A stretch of DNA of 64,000 bases from Blastobasis lacticolella (lineage: Eukaryota > Arthropoda > Insecta > Lepidoptera > Blastobasidae). The stretch lies in contig LR990042.1 in assembly GCA_905147135.1 (NCBI GenBank), positions 11,709,545 to 11,773,544 on the forward strand. The letters are read 5' to 3'. Position 1 is the first letter of the stretch. Each line of letters begins with the position of its first letter. A program made the translations under genes and the position numbers. The notes under the pieces were generated by a model. It searched no databases. It saw nothing but the letters and a program-made list of their open reading frames with translations, and was not told the DNA's origin. Shown here one piece after another: positions 11,020 through 24,015 of the stretch.

Positions 11020-11418
11020 TTTGGATCCCTGTGTGTGTTCCACCGGCTGTACAATGAGGAATGGTCTGAGGAACTTTTTGATCTAGTGCCCACAGCACAA
11101 TTCAGCCATCGAACCACCCGTCACGGGCTAGGTATTCACTACTCATCGCTACTACGTCAACTCTCTGTTATTATCCACATAAAGGTTCAAAAGAACGTTT
11201 CAAGCTGGTACGATTCGGATGTGGAAAGAGTTCCTAACCACACTGTTTCCTTTGGGCTATGACATGAGATCGTTCTAGCGGTAGGTATACTCGTATTACA
11301 GTTCTCCTTCGAGGCGGGTGACGCATTAGTAGCGCCCCTAGTGTTGCTGATGTCCATAGGCGGCGATGACCACTTTCCATTAAGTGACCCACTTGTCTAT
11401 TTGTCTGTCATAATATAC
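11020..11418 (+). mobile_element. LINE 3' end: reverse-transcriptase terminus plus tail
   Basis: The + frame at 11035-11262 includes 'RLYNEEWSEELFDLVPTAQF' and 'SHRTTRHGLGIHYSSL', the conserved segment just before the end of a Jockey/CR1-type ORF2. It ends 'VERVPNHTVSFGL' and is followed by 'atgacatgagatcgttc'. The tail contains 'gttgctgatgtccataggcg' and 'gaccactttcca'. It is related to the 55.3 kb element, which shares the 'SFGL'/'SFEL'-type stop, 'gacatg' and tail. Confidence 0.8.
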
Positions 11419-11419
11419 A

Positions 11420-12230
11420 ATGCAGATATGTAGGATATCACGTTCCTGAACTTCCTTTCCTCTGCTCGTATCTTGGTAAATCAGTGTAAATAACTGTTTC
11501 TTTGTATTAACCGGCATCACGAACGGTACACAAATTTTCAAAAACAGTCTCAATTATACGCAGTCTATATAGTCCTTTCCCCGTCATAACCGGGCAGAGC
11601 GCGGCAGCCCTTAACGAGGGCAACTTTCAGACGGGCACATTCTTCATATCGCGGGCCATTGCTCTGTTTAGAGCGGCGTAGGTTCCGTCCTATAACGGGG
11701 GACCCTTTCATTATCTCGCTCTTTGCCCCATTCGCAACTATCTTTGATGTTTAAACCGCAATAAGCCCACCCGAATTGAATTTTATGCGGCCACAAAGAG
11801 ATTCGAGTGCCCCTCAAACATGATGTCACATTGAAGACAGGCTTATCATTTATTTGGTCCTTTCTGGGCACGCCACAAGGGTATTATTTTAGGGGTTCAA
11901 GATGCGTGTAAGGATCTAAACGTGATGTATTCAAAGGGAAAGTGAGCCCAACAAAGTAATCTGATCTATATTTTTGGTTGCAATATTTATCACAAAATAT
12001 GCATTCCTTACTATAAAATTTACTGTAGAATTTGTTGTAAGTTATCAGGACCAAGATATCCTCTGACTATATCTGCAGGGAAAAGGCATGCATATATAAA
12101 ATGAAGGTATCGATGCAAGTATTCTTTGACAATTACACAGCGCCAGCCATCTAGCTCAAATCTGAGCAAATATTTTGCTGCAATAACAGACATTTAGGCC
12201 CAGCACACAATTAATACATGAACTATTATA
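11420..12230. other. No gene seen
   Basis: Mixed-composition DNA with no repeat family or protein-like frame that I recognise. A GC-richer part at 11580-11720 has no matching partner elsewhere in the window. Confidence 0.45.
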
Positions 12231-12242
12231 GACTTACCACAT

Positions 12243-12610
12243 GAATAAAATAAAAAATAGAATTATCTTGGCGTTAATATCCCGGTTGTGCTCTAGCGCA
12301 CCAGGGCTCGGGGTCCGCCTTGACCATGATCCAGGATATGGCAGATCAGGTAATTACAGTGGAGCAACTGCCATCTAACCTCCGTGACCCTGCTACTAGG
12401 GACACCTGACCAGACTGGACACTCAGTCACACATTCACACATTTAGTCGCCTGTTGTCGATGTTTTCCCTCACCGTAAGAGCATCGGTTAGTACATAACT
12501 CGGAAAAGAGTCATTGCGGCCATATACCGCAGCGGGATCCGAACCCGATACCTCTGACTTACGTGTCGGATACCCTAACCGCTCGGCCACCGACGCTCCC
12601 ACGGACAATG
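12243..12610 (-). mobile_element. Full-length tRNA-derived SINE with target-site duplication (copy 2 of 5)
   Basis: The element is flanked by the 12-base direct repeat 'gacttaccacat' at 12231-12242 and 12611-12622, the expected target-site duplication. On minus it begins with a tRNA-like head: an A-box-like 'ggtggccgagcggttagg' and a B-box-like 'gggttcggatccc' about 45 bases later. The body includes the complement of 'ggatatggcagatcagg', and it ends in an A/T-rich tail next to 12243. About 368 bases. The head resembles a Ser/Leu-class tRNA, but I did not align it. It is non-coding and depends on LINE enzymes for movement. Confidence 0.88.
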
Positions 12611-12624
12611 GACTTACCACATAA

Positions 12625-15600
12625 ATATTTGTAAATATACCTCCACTTGGCTAGTCAGGTCAGTCAAATATTGCAAAGTATTATTACACAACCTTTGAAA
12701 CTTTGATTGCAATGTAATTAAGTCTTCGAAAACAGCCACAAGAAGTTTCAGGAATGTTAATTGAGATGTCGGAGTCAAAATTCTTTGCAAGAACTTTGTA
12801 GAGTAGAGATTTGTTCATTTTTGTTAATTCGAAAACAACATCACATAGAAACTTATTTCATTTCTAATAACGACAGAGATAAATCTGTAGTGCGATTATG
12901 TGTAATAAGGAATTGATTGTGAATAATGAACTTTAGCATGAGATAATAATGAGATGCTTCGAGATCTTCGAAATACGTATTTTGTAAGATTTTCAACATA
13001 CTGTGTTTATGCTGCCTACATAGCAATTAGTTACGCTTTTGTTTAAAAATAACTTAAGGAAACAGAAAAGAAAAAAGGTTTGAAAAGTGTATACGCTGCA
13101 ATAAATCGAGGAACTTTTACGACTAAAACGATAAGATTCCTACAAATTTCACATTACAAGGAAGTATCTCACGAGTAATACTGAAGCTCATCAATTTCTA
13201 GTGTACACATTTCCTTTTTGGGTCGCATATGAATGCTTCACTGAATCGAGTGAGTTAGAGATCCCCTACATACTGGTCCACCGGAATATATAGTGGTTAG
13301 TTGAGGAGGATCAATTGATCACGTATCATCGAGACGATGTCATGTGGGATAAACTATCGCAACTACTCCGTTCTACTTAGTTACTAAATATTTGGGTCAA
13401 TTATATGACGATGAATTGTGCGATGTGGTAGTTGGGAATAATAATGTACTTTAGCATGAGATTAGTTAAGTTGAAGAAGTTAAAATCATAATATGTAACT
13501 TTTTTCAATGTTCGTATATTCTTTGATCTACACAATAGATATTAAATGATTACGACATATTAAACGATATCTTCGAGCCAGCCAGTTCAGTAAATAATAT
13601 GTTTTCTGGTCAAGAACTAAACTAAAAAATTAGTCTGAATCATAAAAACAATATCTGAAGCGGCCGACCAAAAAGGCCACTCAATTTTGGCTGGCACTCG
13701 AGAATTCCCTGTGAACGCATTGGGAAAGGCAAAAAGGGACTGACCACTTAAAGAAAATCACATAATTGAAGAACAGTAAACGGTGCGTGAAGCGAGGGCG
13801 ACCCTCGGAAATAATTCGCGGGCTGCGGGCGACGTGCGCCGAGCCCCAGCCGTTCGTCATGACGCGGTTAACGTGACAAATGGCGCTGCTTGCATCGAAT
13901 TGAAACTTCCGCGCTCCCCGCGACTCGTACTTCAAACCGTGTCACTCATTCGCTATTTATTAGCTAAACCCTCGATAGCAAAATGCCACATAAATACTTA
14001 AACATATTGTTTTGGCAAAATCAGCATCTAGCATTCAAGTCCATCGAACGTATCAATCATTTGATGGATTCGTATTGATCGCAATTGAAAAATAATTCCA
14101 GCCAACCAACTTGCTAACTAGTCATAACACATAGGCAAGTAAAATATTCAATCTCGCAAGTGACAAACAAATGGGTTTAGAGGCCCAAGCAATTGAGAGC
14201 AATGAATTCGACCTCAGCTGGACCAATAGCATCGCTAGCAGCAGCGCGGGCGCCGCGGCTCTGCATGCAACTGTTGCTATAACATACTAGATTACTTCTG
14301 GCTCATTCTTCAATTGAACTGCAAGCCTAGAGTTCATTGAACTGTTACCCTTTGGAAGCGCTGTATGGGTTTGATTGGATGAACTGAAGAATAGGTACAC
14401 TTCCTCATAAAGCTTAAATTACTGTTTATAAGACTTTAATGTAGAAGGGTGGAAGATTATGTTCAGATATTTTTTGAATACTCGTACTGTGAGAAATTTT
14501 AATGATACATTTGAATCGTCTGCCGCAAATTGATAAAATGTTGGCGAAATAAATTTCCAGACCAGCGTAGTTTTAATCAGAAACCAAGTGCAAGTATCCA
14601 GCTGTGGAATCAATTGAAACATGTGGACCAATAAGTGTTAACGGGGGAACGATTCCTTCAACTATTGTTGCCCGACCGCCCACTCCCGGCGTGACGCCGC
14701 CTGAATTACAAGCAGCCGGTACTTTGTGTTCACGAACGGAATCTCGACTGTGACTCACGGGTTATTTTTTGTTTGTATTGTAATTAATTTCTTTATATTG
14801 GAAGGTAGTGAGAGGGTTTCGTTACAGAATACTAAATATACGGCAAATGCTTCGATGAAATCTAATGTTTAGTATGCGAGTAAAGTATACGAAGATATGT
14901 ATTTCAATCCGTAGACGATTTCGTAGTTCGTATGTTTTAAACAGGACATCTCGGATAAATTCTGGACATTGAATTGGACGAACATATAGTAAGGACATCC
15001 ATTGCATTTCTTTGAAACCTAACTGAAATGGAACTAACCAATTTGGAGTAAACTCTCGGATAGCTTTTAGTGGAAAGTGAAATTTACGTTTTTCCTACAT
15101 TCGAGCCACGATTTTTATTGCAGGAAAATGTTTCTGGAAAATTAGTCTTTAAAAATTTCAGGACCTTTCCTAGATACTTACAGTTAACGTATGCTTTTAC
15201 TTAAATATTTATGGCTTGAAATGTTGGGATTTGTACCTATTTGTAAAGTATATAGGTACTTAGCTAAATTGGATTCTAATATACCTGTATCAAGTAGAAT
15301 TTGCATTCGGGTCAATTATTGGTTTTGTATCCTTAGTTCGAGGGGATAATAAGAACTAAAATATGAAAAGTACCAACTAGAACGACGAGCAGTTACTTTC
15401 ATTTTAAAGTAAATACACTTTGTATTTTATTATTTGACTTTATGAATTGCGCACAGAGACTTTATAGTTTACGGTGGCAGAGTGGCAGTTAAAATATAAT
15501 TTCAAAGGTTCAACTTTATTTGTATCATGTCGTAAAATGGTTACGGTCATTTGAAAAGTCACTTGAGGGTTGCTGATTATAAATTGCCAACAAACTTGAT

Positions 15601-16790
15601 GGCATGCGAGTAGGTCCGTTAGGTTTTAGAAAACAACCTTTATCGCGTCATTACTTGTTAATGTCTTAGCCGACACAATAAAATTGTGGTAGTTTCTAGA
15701 ATAAAAATACTTTCACATCATTAAAGTGAGGACGAAACAGAAAATAATGTGATGGGAGGGATTATGTTTCTATCACTTGAATGTATCATGTATCACGGAG
15801 TGTGTGACATAAATTTCTATAACTATTCATAGTAAATAAAATTAAAAGGCCAATCGTTCGTTGTTGTTACACCTTTGCATGCGGTTGGTGCCGTGCACGT
15901 GGACTTGGCTCTGTTTTTAAATCATAAGGTAATCCTTATGTGGTAAGCGACATCATTGAATTACGCGTATTGGATAAAATATGGCCCATGAGCTATATAT
16001 ACTAACATATTACCACATATTAAGCTTATGCAGGGAACATATAATTCGTGACCTTGCGCAGAATATAGCTTTACCATTTTCAGAGCGCCTTTACCCATTT
16101 CTAATGCAATTATTAAATATCAAAGAACCACTCCTCTGCTTCCATTATTCATGAATGTGTCTTATTCTCATGAGTAGTACTATCTGCTGCTTTTATTACC
16201 GCAAAGACATGCACTACCCATTCCCAGATCCCTGTATTGTCTCTGAACACAAGTGGAGAATGTAACTGTAATAAAAGAACAGTAAAACGTTGTCGAGTAG
16301 AGAGCCTAACCCGCCGTGTCTTGGGTGCGCCTGCGTCATGCCAATATAAGTCAATTGAGATCCATCCTGTAGCGATATCGCGCTGTATGGGGCCGGTCGC
16401 TCCACTACTGTTATTGAGTGGAGAGTTTTACGGCTGCTGTTACTCGTATAGTGATCGAAAACATTTGAACGATAATATTATGATTCGGTTAGCAATTTGC
16501 GATCTGTCGGTACATGGTTGAAAGTAAAGATGTAAAATGAAAGCTATTTGTTTGAATGTGGATAAAGATTGAGATTATGATCGATTTGATTTATTTGCGA
16601 AGATCAAACTTTTTGTTATTGTATACAACTCGGCGATAAATGGTTAACTGATCAGATAGTTGTACTACGGGATTGCCCAAACCCAAATTTTATATTTATG
16701 TCACCGTAAGATTGTAGAAACCGTTACTTTATAATCTACCTAACGTAATCAGTTAGGTAAATTATAACTAAAAAGATAAAAAATTATCAG
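12625..16790. other. No gene seen; 4.2 kb plain DNA
   Basis: Mostly AT-rich. A GC-richer patch lies at 13780-13930 and another at 14650-14740, neither with a convincing coding frame. I see no member of the repeat families found elsewhere. This is the longest stretch in the first half without visible transposon remains. Confidence 0.45.
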
Positions 16791-16799
16791 TCCCTGGGC

Positions 16800-17065
16800 C
16801 TCCAGCGAAAGACCTTGGTTAATCTCACTTCACCAACAGAGTTGAAGGCACATCTAACGAGTGGTGAGTGGCCTCAAAGCACGAAACCGTGGTCACCCAT
16901 CTAGATCCCGGATTAATTGCCGGCCTTTGAGAAAGGTGTGATCTCGTTTCTTCAAGGCTCCAATGTCGTACCCGTGCTCAGAAAAAACTTTGCAGAAAGA
17001 TCATTCCAAAAGAATTGTTGTACGCGGCAGGAAGTTTCCTGAAAAGCGTACCTACTTGGCAGCAG
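16800..17065 (-). mobile_element. LINE reverse-transcriptase terminus and tail
   Basis: Minus strand, one frame, gives 'YDIGALKKRDHTFLKGRQ', a close match to the standard 'YDIGAFKKRAYxFLKGRQ' ending of a Jockey-like ORF2. It is preceded in another frame by 'FFWNDLSAKFF' (the WNxLP region). The tail follows to about 16800 ('ccttcaactctgttg' on minus). It is frameshifted and 5'-truncated. Confidence 0.8.
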
Positions 17066-17069
17066 GTAC

Positions 17070-18800
17070 TAGCCCTAACAACTCCTTTGAACCTTGCCCG
17101 TGCGTGATACATGCGGTACAACCTTCCTACAACAAATACTAATAAACTACATTATGATTTATCACCAAATTGAAGCCAATACTATTGTTAATGTTTCAAT
17201 TATTGTGAACGTGTCGTTAAAGCGATATTGTTCACGTTGATCCAACAATAATGAATTACTAGGGGACATTTGAAGTCGATTAAACGTTAATAGGCACATG
17301 TCGTAATTTACGTTCCGATTGTGTTCTACGAGTGGCGGAATCAATTGATTAGCATTGCGTTTTCAGGACATTTGAAACGTTTACTTCCGTTCCGTTACTG
17401 ATAAACTGTTTTATGAAAAGCTAATCTTGTTTGATTGGCTACAGATTCTACATACAGTTGGTTTATCGTTTTTATTCACACGATGCAAAAAGAGTTGTAT
17501 ATGTGTGTCTATCTGTGGCGTTGTAGCTTCTGAACAGATGGCCGGATTGTTTAGTCGAGCTGGTTCTTAGCTTTGTTACATTGCATTTAGTTCTGTACTT
17601 TGGTAAATATATTTTGTAGACTTTATATTAGTAAAACCATTATCTTTTTATTAATGACATTTGAATTTCACAACTTGTATGCGTAAAACCATTCAGGCTT
17701 CGTCTAAGTCTATATTCTCTCTCACATTACAATAAACTCAGTGTAAGTAAGTACAGTGACTTATAAGAGAGACATATCAACATACAACAACAACAATATC
17801 ACATTCGTGTTTCTGCGAACTCAGGAACATCACGTATTCAACTCTGGTTCAAAAAGGTTTAAGATGTATATTTTTAGATAATGCTATTTTTATATAATAC
17901 GGTATTGGTACGATTTTAAAAGTGTATAATAGAATATTAACTTCCTGAATACGATCCGAACCTGAGGTAACGCTGTCCGAGATAACCATCCACAGTACTA
18001 TTTCTATGAAATATTGATCACTACAATATTTTTATTCGTAGAGAAACTGACGTTATCCTGTAAGCAAAAGTACATAGTGTCGTTTTAGGTTGGATAAAAG
18101 GAATCATTATGTGTGTCGTGTGGATGAGTGATTAGATTTTAGAATCCCGGAACAAGTATGTTAGTAGTAGGCACTGTCCACTGCTGGACTATCGCTTAAT
18201 CTTCGTTACTGAAAATCACTCACCCAATACATAGCATAAGACTTTATGCATTCATAGAGCAATAAAAGGACCAATTCAGAAGCCCGCAGTCACGATAGAA
18301 ATTCATACGAATCCGATAAAGCTATCACCGGATCATGCAAACAACAGTAGTTGAGTCCCGTAATTAATATATGTATATCGGATCTGTTGAGTTCCAATGA
18401 TTGATAGCTTGGGTAATTAATTCATCATTCGATAAGGCGGGCTCGACGACGCCCCGCCGCTTGATCGCTGGCGTATTCATCTGCTAATTGACTTTACTCT
18501 TGTTTTTATAGATCAATACCGGCGTGGTCGTCTTGTTTACTACTTCAGCTGATAGCGTAAATATAGCTGTAACGTTTGTCGAAGCGAATAAGTATGTCCT
18601 GCGGCCCTTTTTACAGGAAATGACGGTTCGAAATATTAGAACGAGTTTTATTTGTTACTGATAGAACATGCGCTTTCTAATATTTTGAGGTTATTTTCTT
18701 AGAAAAAGCCCTTGAATGTATTTATGGAATGGCGAATTTGACAACCAAATAAAGCATTTTATTACGTTTCTATTTTAATAAGTTTGATTACGGTAGTTCT
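17070..18800. other. No gene seen
   Basis: AT-rich DNA with no recognised repeat. A somewhat GC-rich patch at 18435-18475 has no open frame of note. Confidence 0.45.
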
Positions 18801-18804
18801 TCAC

Positions 18805-20112
18805 ACACATGATAATTGGTTTCAAAAAGCATCAATAGATGGCGCTCCTACAATTTTGGTAATATTTTTTTAATCTGTATGATGGTGACAGTGATTTCAT
18901 GCAGCCAACTAATACTAAACTTAAAAGTAACATGTTTATTAATATAAACATAACTGTTAAAGGTTGAATAAAATGTCATCATCATCATCACAGCCCATAA
19001 AAATCCACTGCAGGACTTCGGGCCTCTCCCACGAAAGGGGAGGTCATTGCCATAATCTCCACGCTTGGCAGGCGGGTTGGAGATCGCAGTGCAGTTGATG
19101 TAAATCTACCCAGAAAGATGCTGCTGCCCATCTTTCGGATTTGTCCCTTAGTCGCCTCTTACGACACCCACGGGATGAGATGGGGAATGATGGGGGATGA
19201 ATAAAATGTAATAATAAATATTTATAGAAGTTGGCACTATGTTGCATTATTATTCCAACCTCTAAAATGGTTGAAAACTATTGACAAATACAATATTATC
19301 CAATACAACGTACCCAGTGTTTATATCCTGTTTGCTAAGAACCTATTTCAAGCGATTATCAATTACCAAAATTGTCGGGGCGCCATCTAGTGAGTGGTTA
19401 GGAATGCTTTAGATACCTATTGGAAAACTGCTCATTATTGAGTAACAAATACCCCTCAGTTTACTAGCAATTGATTGTGGTAGTTTTATTTTATTGAATA
19501 ACAAAATAAACTTCAGAACAAAGCTACTTACAAACTCCATTCAGGAAATAATAACTTCTTAACAGAGTTGACATCTGGCAAACTGATTCTCTGCTCATGG
19601 GAATATTGTATTGTAGCGGCGATATCTATGTCGTTGGCTCAATGTCACGATAGGGAGCTGCTGTGAGCTTTGTTTTTTTTTATTTTAGACGTGACAATTT
19701 TTTTTTGTAGTATTGAAATATGTATACCTATTGTAGCAATAATGAGGAGTTTTCCAATAGGTATCTAAAGCATTCCTAACCACTCACTAGATGGCGCCCC
19801 GACAATTTTGGTAATTGATAATCGCTTCAAATAGGTTCTTAGCAAACACGATATAAACACTGGGTACGTTGCATTGAATAATATTGTATTTGTCAATAGT
19901 TTTCAACCATTTTAGAGGTTATAATAATAATGGAACATAGTGCCAACTTCTATAAATATTTATTTTTACCATCGTTCAACCTTTAACAGTTATGTTTATA
20001 TTAATAAACATTTTATTTTTAAGTTACGTATTAATCGGCTGCATGAAATTACTGCCACCATCATAACGATTAAAAAAAGATTACCAAAATTTGAAACCAA
20101 CTATCAATACCT
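18805..20112. mobile_element. Large inverted-repeat (foldback) element with a nested insertion
   Basis: The left arm (about 18805-19445) and right arm (about 19739-20112) are inverted copies. Examples are 'ctcactagatggcgccccga' at about 19784-19803 against its complement near 19378-19397, and 'ggctgcatgaaat' at about 20038 against its complement near 18898. Differences are the 221-bp insertion in the left arm and a ~27-base segment missing from the outer right arm. The ~290-base spacer (19446-19738) is AT-rich. No transposase is present. Confidence 0.75.
18977..19197 (-). mobile_element. 221-bp (ATC)n-ended retroelement inserted in the foldback arm
   Basis: Flanked by the perfect 12-base direct repeat 'tgaataaaatgt' (18965-18976 and 19198-19209). 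The body contains 'ctcccacgaaaggggaggt', 'cacgcttggcagg' and 'gcctcttacgacacccacgg', shared with copies at 33.5, 37.7, 47.2, 50.5 and 62.9 kb. The (catcatc) end marks its 3' end, so it reads on minus. The right arm of the foldback lacks it and shows the empty site. Confidence 0.88.
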
Positions 20113-20180
20113 ACTGGAAAACTCCTCATTGTATATTCATAAGTTTTGTAAAACCCAGACTGAATAAAATTATTTGACTT
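20113..20180 (+). mobile_element. Short retroelement tail ('gtaaaacccagactgaataa')
   Basis: Contains 'aagttttgtaaaacccagac' and ends in 'ttatttgacttggtttgact'. A second copy is at 32125-32180. This is a common lepidopteran retroelement 3' end, directly adjoining the foldback. Confidence 0.5.
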
Positions 20181-20184
20181 GGTT

Positions 20185-20865
20185 TGACTTGAATATAGAT
20201 ACGGCGTAGAAACATAGTATTAAAGGACATGATTTTGCCTCTTTAATTTTAGCGGAGGGTTCAAGAGGGGTTGGAGATTCATTATTACATCCATTAATTC
20301 ACATGCAAGTGTGATAGGCGTGCAAGTAAGAGTGAGTGATTTCCATTTATTTTTTCTTCATGTTTATTAAATGGCTTGATGATTGTAGTTTCGAGAGTTG
20401 TGTCTCGGCCGGCCACCAAAAAACCAACCTGATAATATTGATGATCGGGTATAATAGATAAGTAAGCAGTTACATGAACGCCTACCTATAATATACAGTT
20501 CCACCACATTCCTCAACGCTGTCCGTAACGAGACAATTTCCTCAAATTACTGTTGTTACGACTTGATTTTTACGACTACTAACAACAACTAGTTTATGAG
20601 TGCTTCTGCACATTTATATCTGTATACGTCTTTCTGCGTTAGCACTAGTTCTCCATTTTACGTCCGCGTTACTTTACGCCGAGTAATGGCTGCAATAAAA
20701 AATTGACTATTGTCCACTTTAAGTGATTGGATCTCCGATAAGTGCCTAGTAAAGGTCAATAAATTTGTGCTGTGCTTCACATGCTATTCGAGTATTTAAA
20801 GGTGTAAGCTATCTAGGAGCTTTTTAGAGACTGCAGTGAATCGTATGTGTCTATTTTGGTATTTT
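20185..20865. other. No gene seen
   Basis: AT-rich non-coding DNA without a recognised repeat. Confidence 0.45.
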
Positions 20866-20867
20866 TA

Positions 20868-21018
20868 TGTAATACGGCAGACAAACACGCAAGCCGGCCA
20901 CCTGATGGAAAGTGTACACAGCCGCCTCTGGATATCAGCAACACCAGGGGCGCAACCAATGCATTGCCCGCCTCTAAAGAGACCTCTAATATACATCTTG
21001 AATGATCCCATGACGAAT
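20868..21018 (-). mobile_element. LINE 3' tail
   Basis: The + strand reads 'ggccacctgatggaaagtg' and 'atcagcaacaccagggg', the complement of the LINE tail seen on + at 11.3 and 55.6 kb. It continues to 'tgaatgatcccatg', also found at 30.3 kb. Confidence 0.75.
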
Positions 21019-21019
21019 T

Positions 21020-22945
21020 GAGGTTGTTGTAAAAATTATTGTAAATCTATGCAGCCATACTTACGATAAATAACTATAACTACTTATACATACTACTATA
21101 AAGACTAATATTGCAAATTGGTGCAACTGTCGGTTTCAAGTAAATAAAGACCTGAAAAGCGGCAAAAGTAAATTAATGTATTTTAAATAAAAAGTTCATA
21201 TTTACTTTTGTTTTTAAAGGAGACGAGAAGATTGCGTTTGTGCTTCTGATTTATTTGTCCAAAGCTCCCACAACTGAAAGTTGTTATTCTCCAACAGCGG
21301 ACAGGACCAGTTTCCTGTAATAAATTTAAGTGGCGCAAAGTCTGTTTACACGACCGGCAATGAAATCAATGATTGTCTAATTAAATTCCTGATGCTTAAA
21401 GGATCGGTCTCGCCAAAGAATGAGGTGGAAAACAAGCGTTGTAAATCTAATTGGAATCCAGTAGATGGTATTCAGCAAACCAGTAGATATACAACTTGGA
21501 AATATCAACTTTGAATGGGATAATTTGTGAAAATATTTTTCTTCTACTCTACTTTGAATGAATGAAATGAATGAAAATAGTTTAGTGCATAATTCACAGA
21601 GTACACAAATACAGAAATTATAAACAGTAAAACGCAACAGACGGCCTTATCGCTTATGGCCATTTCTTCCAGGCAACCTATAGTAATCGTCACCATTTAT
21701 TTAAGAGTGTAACCTATGGTACTTAGTAGATAATCCACGCTAGGAAACTTATAATACAAGAGTAAGTCTGTTCCACAAGACAATCAGATGTGTAATTTAA
21801 ATAATACTAATAAAACCATACAAACCATTTACTTTGTTTTTACGTATTTACAGATACTGACTAAACTTTAAGCCAGATAAAAACGACATGTACATCTCTC
21901 TGTACTGTAGGTATTAGGTACGTTAGGTATGACGTAGTTATGTTCGCTACAATAGTGACAATGTAGGAACTGAGGAACTGAGGAACGCCGTCACGGGATT
22001 CCATCAAACTAGTGTTTACATGACCATAATGTCGGTATATGTATAAAATTATCTGTCGTAATTCAAAGTATAACTGGATCAACAGTTAAGTCTAGAGTTC
22101 GACTTTGTGAAAAGTGAACACAATCTTTTAGCCGACAAAATTATGAGAAGTGGTAATGTGCTACTAAAACTGTTTGTATAGGTATTTATAATAAGAAAGG
22201 TCTTTGAAGATTTGGATCTTTACCAGAATGTAGGTAACTTGAAGGGTATGTTATGATACCTGAAATAAAATACAAAATCAACACAAATTTTAAACTAAAT
22301 AGCATTCAGTTTCAAAGTAAAGGTTTAAAGAAACTTCGTAATAATAGAAGGTCTCATCTAGCATTTAAATGAAGAAAAAAAGGAAATACAATGAACACAT
22401 TTATCAACACCGACACCACGAACCGACATAGTTTTATTTGAAAATAGAAAAAGTACAAAAATTTACTAGAATACTAAACGCAATTAAAGGACGATGCGAT
22501 ATAAATAAGTACCCGAGCAACTGGAACCAATTTGTACGACTATGAAGCGATAGCAATGAAACAGCGTGATACTATTATTTCTGCCACTTTTCGGGAATAT
22601 AAACGTTATTTACGATTATTAGCTGCAATACAATAGTTTCGTTACGACTTACACGACTCGAAGTAAACATTAATCGATTCCTTCACTCGATATACTAAGC
22701 CTCGTTAATGTTCTGCAAATTTCTGGAAACACGTGACTCCTTTACGTTTATTAATATAACTGTTTGCGGACTGAATACTGGCTGGACACAACAACTGACT
22801 GCCAAGAAACTGTGTTGCGCCCAGTTGCATAACTAGTAATGCAGACATCAAATCACTGTCGCTCACACGAGCTGTATGCAACAAGTCTCTGTCTTTAAAA
22901 TAAAGACGAACTTCTTGAAATCTTCAATGGATCACTCCCTACATC
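21020..22945. other. No gene seen
   Basis: AT-rich DNA. A duplicated 'gaggaactgaggaac' phrase lies near 21965-21985. No repeat family or protein-like frame is recognised. Confidence 0.45.
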
Positions 22946-22950
22946 CGCCC

Positions 22951-23244
22951 CTAAAACATGTGTAGGCAGTATATGGATATTCTTATAAGAAACTCGAGGC
23001 ATCCTTCACTGCAGATTCGGAAAAACTCCGCGGGACAAGATAGGTCAAAAACGTCTCTCAAGTCTTCCACAACTATGCATACAAACCTGAACTGTTCTTC
23101 AACCGCCATAAATCTCACTTCACACTGGCCCGACCCATACGGAATTTGAATAAAAATAAAAGCAGATGCGTCAGACGAAAGAAAACCCAATCCTGACAGC
23201 GGTATGACCCAAATTTCACAGTACAATACCGCAGTGTAATCGTT
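22951..23244 (-). CDS. Unassigned open frame (very tentative)
   Basis: A minus-strand frame stays open for about 98 codons from just after a stop near 23245 to 22951 and lacks an early ATG. The translation includes 'SGQCEVRFMAVEEQFRF' and 'DLRDVFDLSCPAEFFRICSE'. The + strand is also open over much of the same bases, which weakens the case. I recognise no domain. It could be chance, an exon fragment or part of an old retroelement. Confidence 0.12.
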   Translation of the reverse strand, partial: NDYTAVLYCEIWVIPLSGLGFLSSDASAFIFIQIPYGSGQCEVRFMAVEEQFRFVCIVVEDLRDVFDLSCPAEFFRICSEGCLEFLIRISIYCLHMF

Positions 23245-23592
23245 TAACGCTTCTCACGTCACCGATTTCAAATTCTACTCCAAAAAGTCATATCAAGCGG
23301 TTTAGCTATGCCTTTGTAATTTGGTCCCTAACACATTGTTTTTGGATTCATTTTAGGAAGGTGACACATACGAACACTTTTGGCAAGTATTCAGTTTCAA
23401 TGTCACGTTTTAACAATTCAGTTCGACGAGGCTTGTTTATTATTTATGTAGGGGTGAATTAGGTATTTTAAAATGAGTTCAGGTAAGGTTTAATGAAATT
23501 GTTCCCTCGGCGAACGGAATTTTACGACGAGATATTTATACCCTTAGTAGGTATGTTAATAATACACGGACCTGTTTCAAATGGATAAAAGA

Positions 23593-24015
23593 TTAGATAA
23601 AGGATTGTAAATCGATTTGCAGTGGCGACTTATGAAATTCAGGACGTCCATATTTGAAAAAGTGATTTTGTGAAATAAATCGACTAAACTTTTTGCGGTT
23701 TAGTACGAAACAATACCGACTCTGTCGCGACTTCCAGTCGAAGTTCCGAAGAGTTGGCGCAGTCGTTGCATCTGACACCAGCGCCACTTTATCTTTTTTC
23801 ATTTCCCAGTATTCAAGCAAGTTCCATTTCTTGAATCCGTCCGCTTTGCAACAATCTGCGGCTGTCGCGTCCGCCGGCATTGATACATTCCGGGCTGGCC
23901 TGCAGTTTTGAGTTTCACTCTCTGAACTATTGTTGCTATATTGTATTCGTTTTTGTAATCGAAGACGTGATAAATTCTTTTGTTGGTTGGTAACAATGGG
24001 ATGGAAAACAAGTGG
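23593..24015 (-). CDS. Unassigned open frame, 140 codons open, 95 from ATG
   Basis: On minus the frame is open from after a TGA at 24016-24018 to the stop at 23593. An ATG at 23878-23880 would give 95 residues, including 'KKWNLLEYWEMKKDKVALVS' and 'LRNFDWKSRQSRYCFVLNRK'. The sequence is hydrophilic with W, C and Y content that looks protein-like, and the underlying DNA is less AT-rich than its neighbours. I recognise no family and see no clear splice sites. The + strand is also open for 72 codons here. It may be a decayed exon or chance. Confidence 0.2.
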   Translation of the reverse strand, partial: PLVFHPIVTNQQKNLSRLRLQKRIQYSNNSSESETQNCRPARNVSMPADATAADCCKADGFKKWNLLEYWEMKKDKVALVSDATTAPTLRNFDWKSRQSRYCFVLNRKKFSRFISQNHFFKYGRPEFHKSPLQIDLQSFI

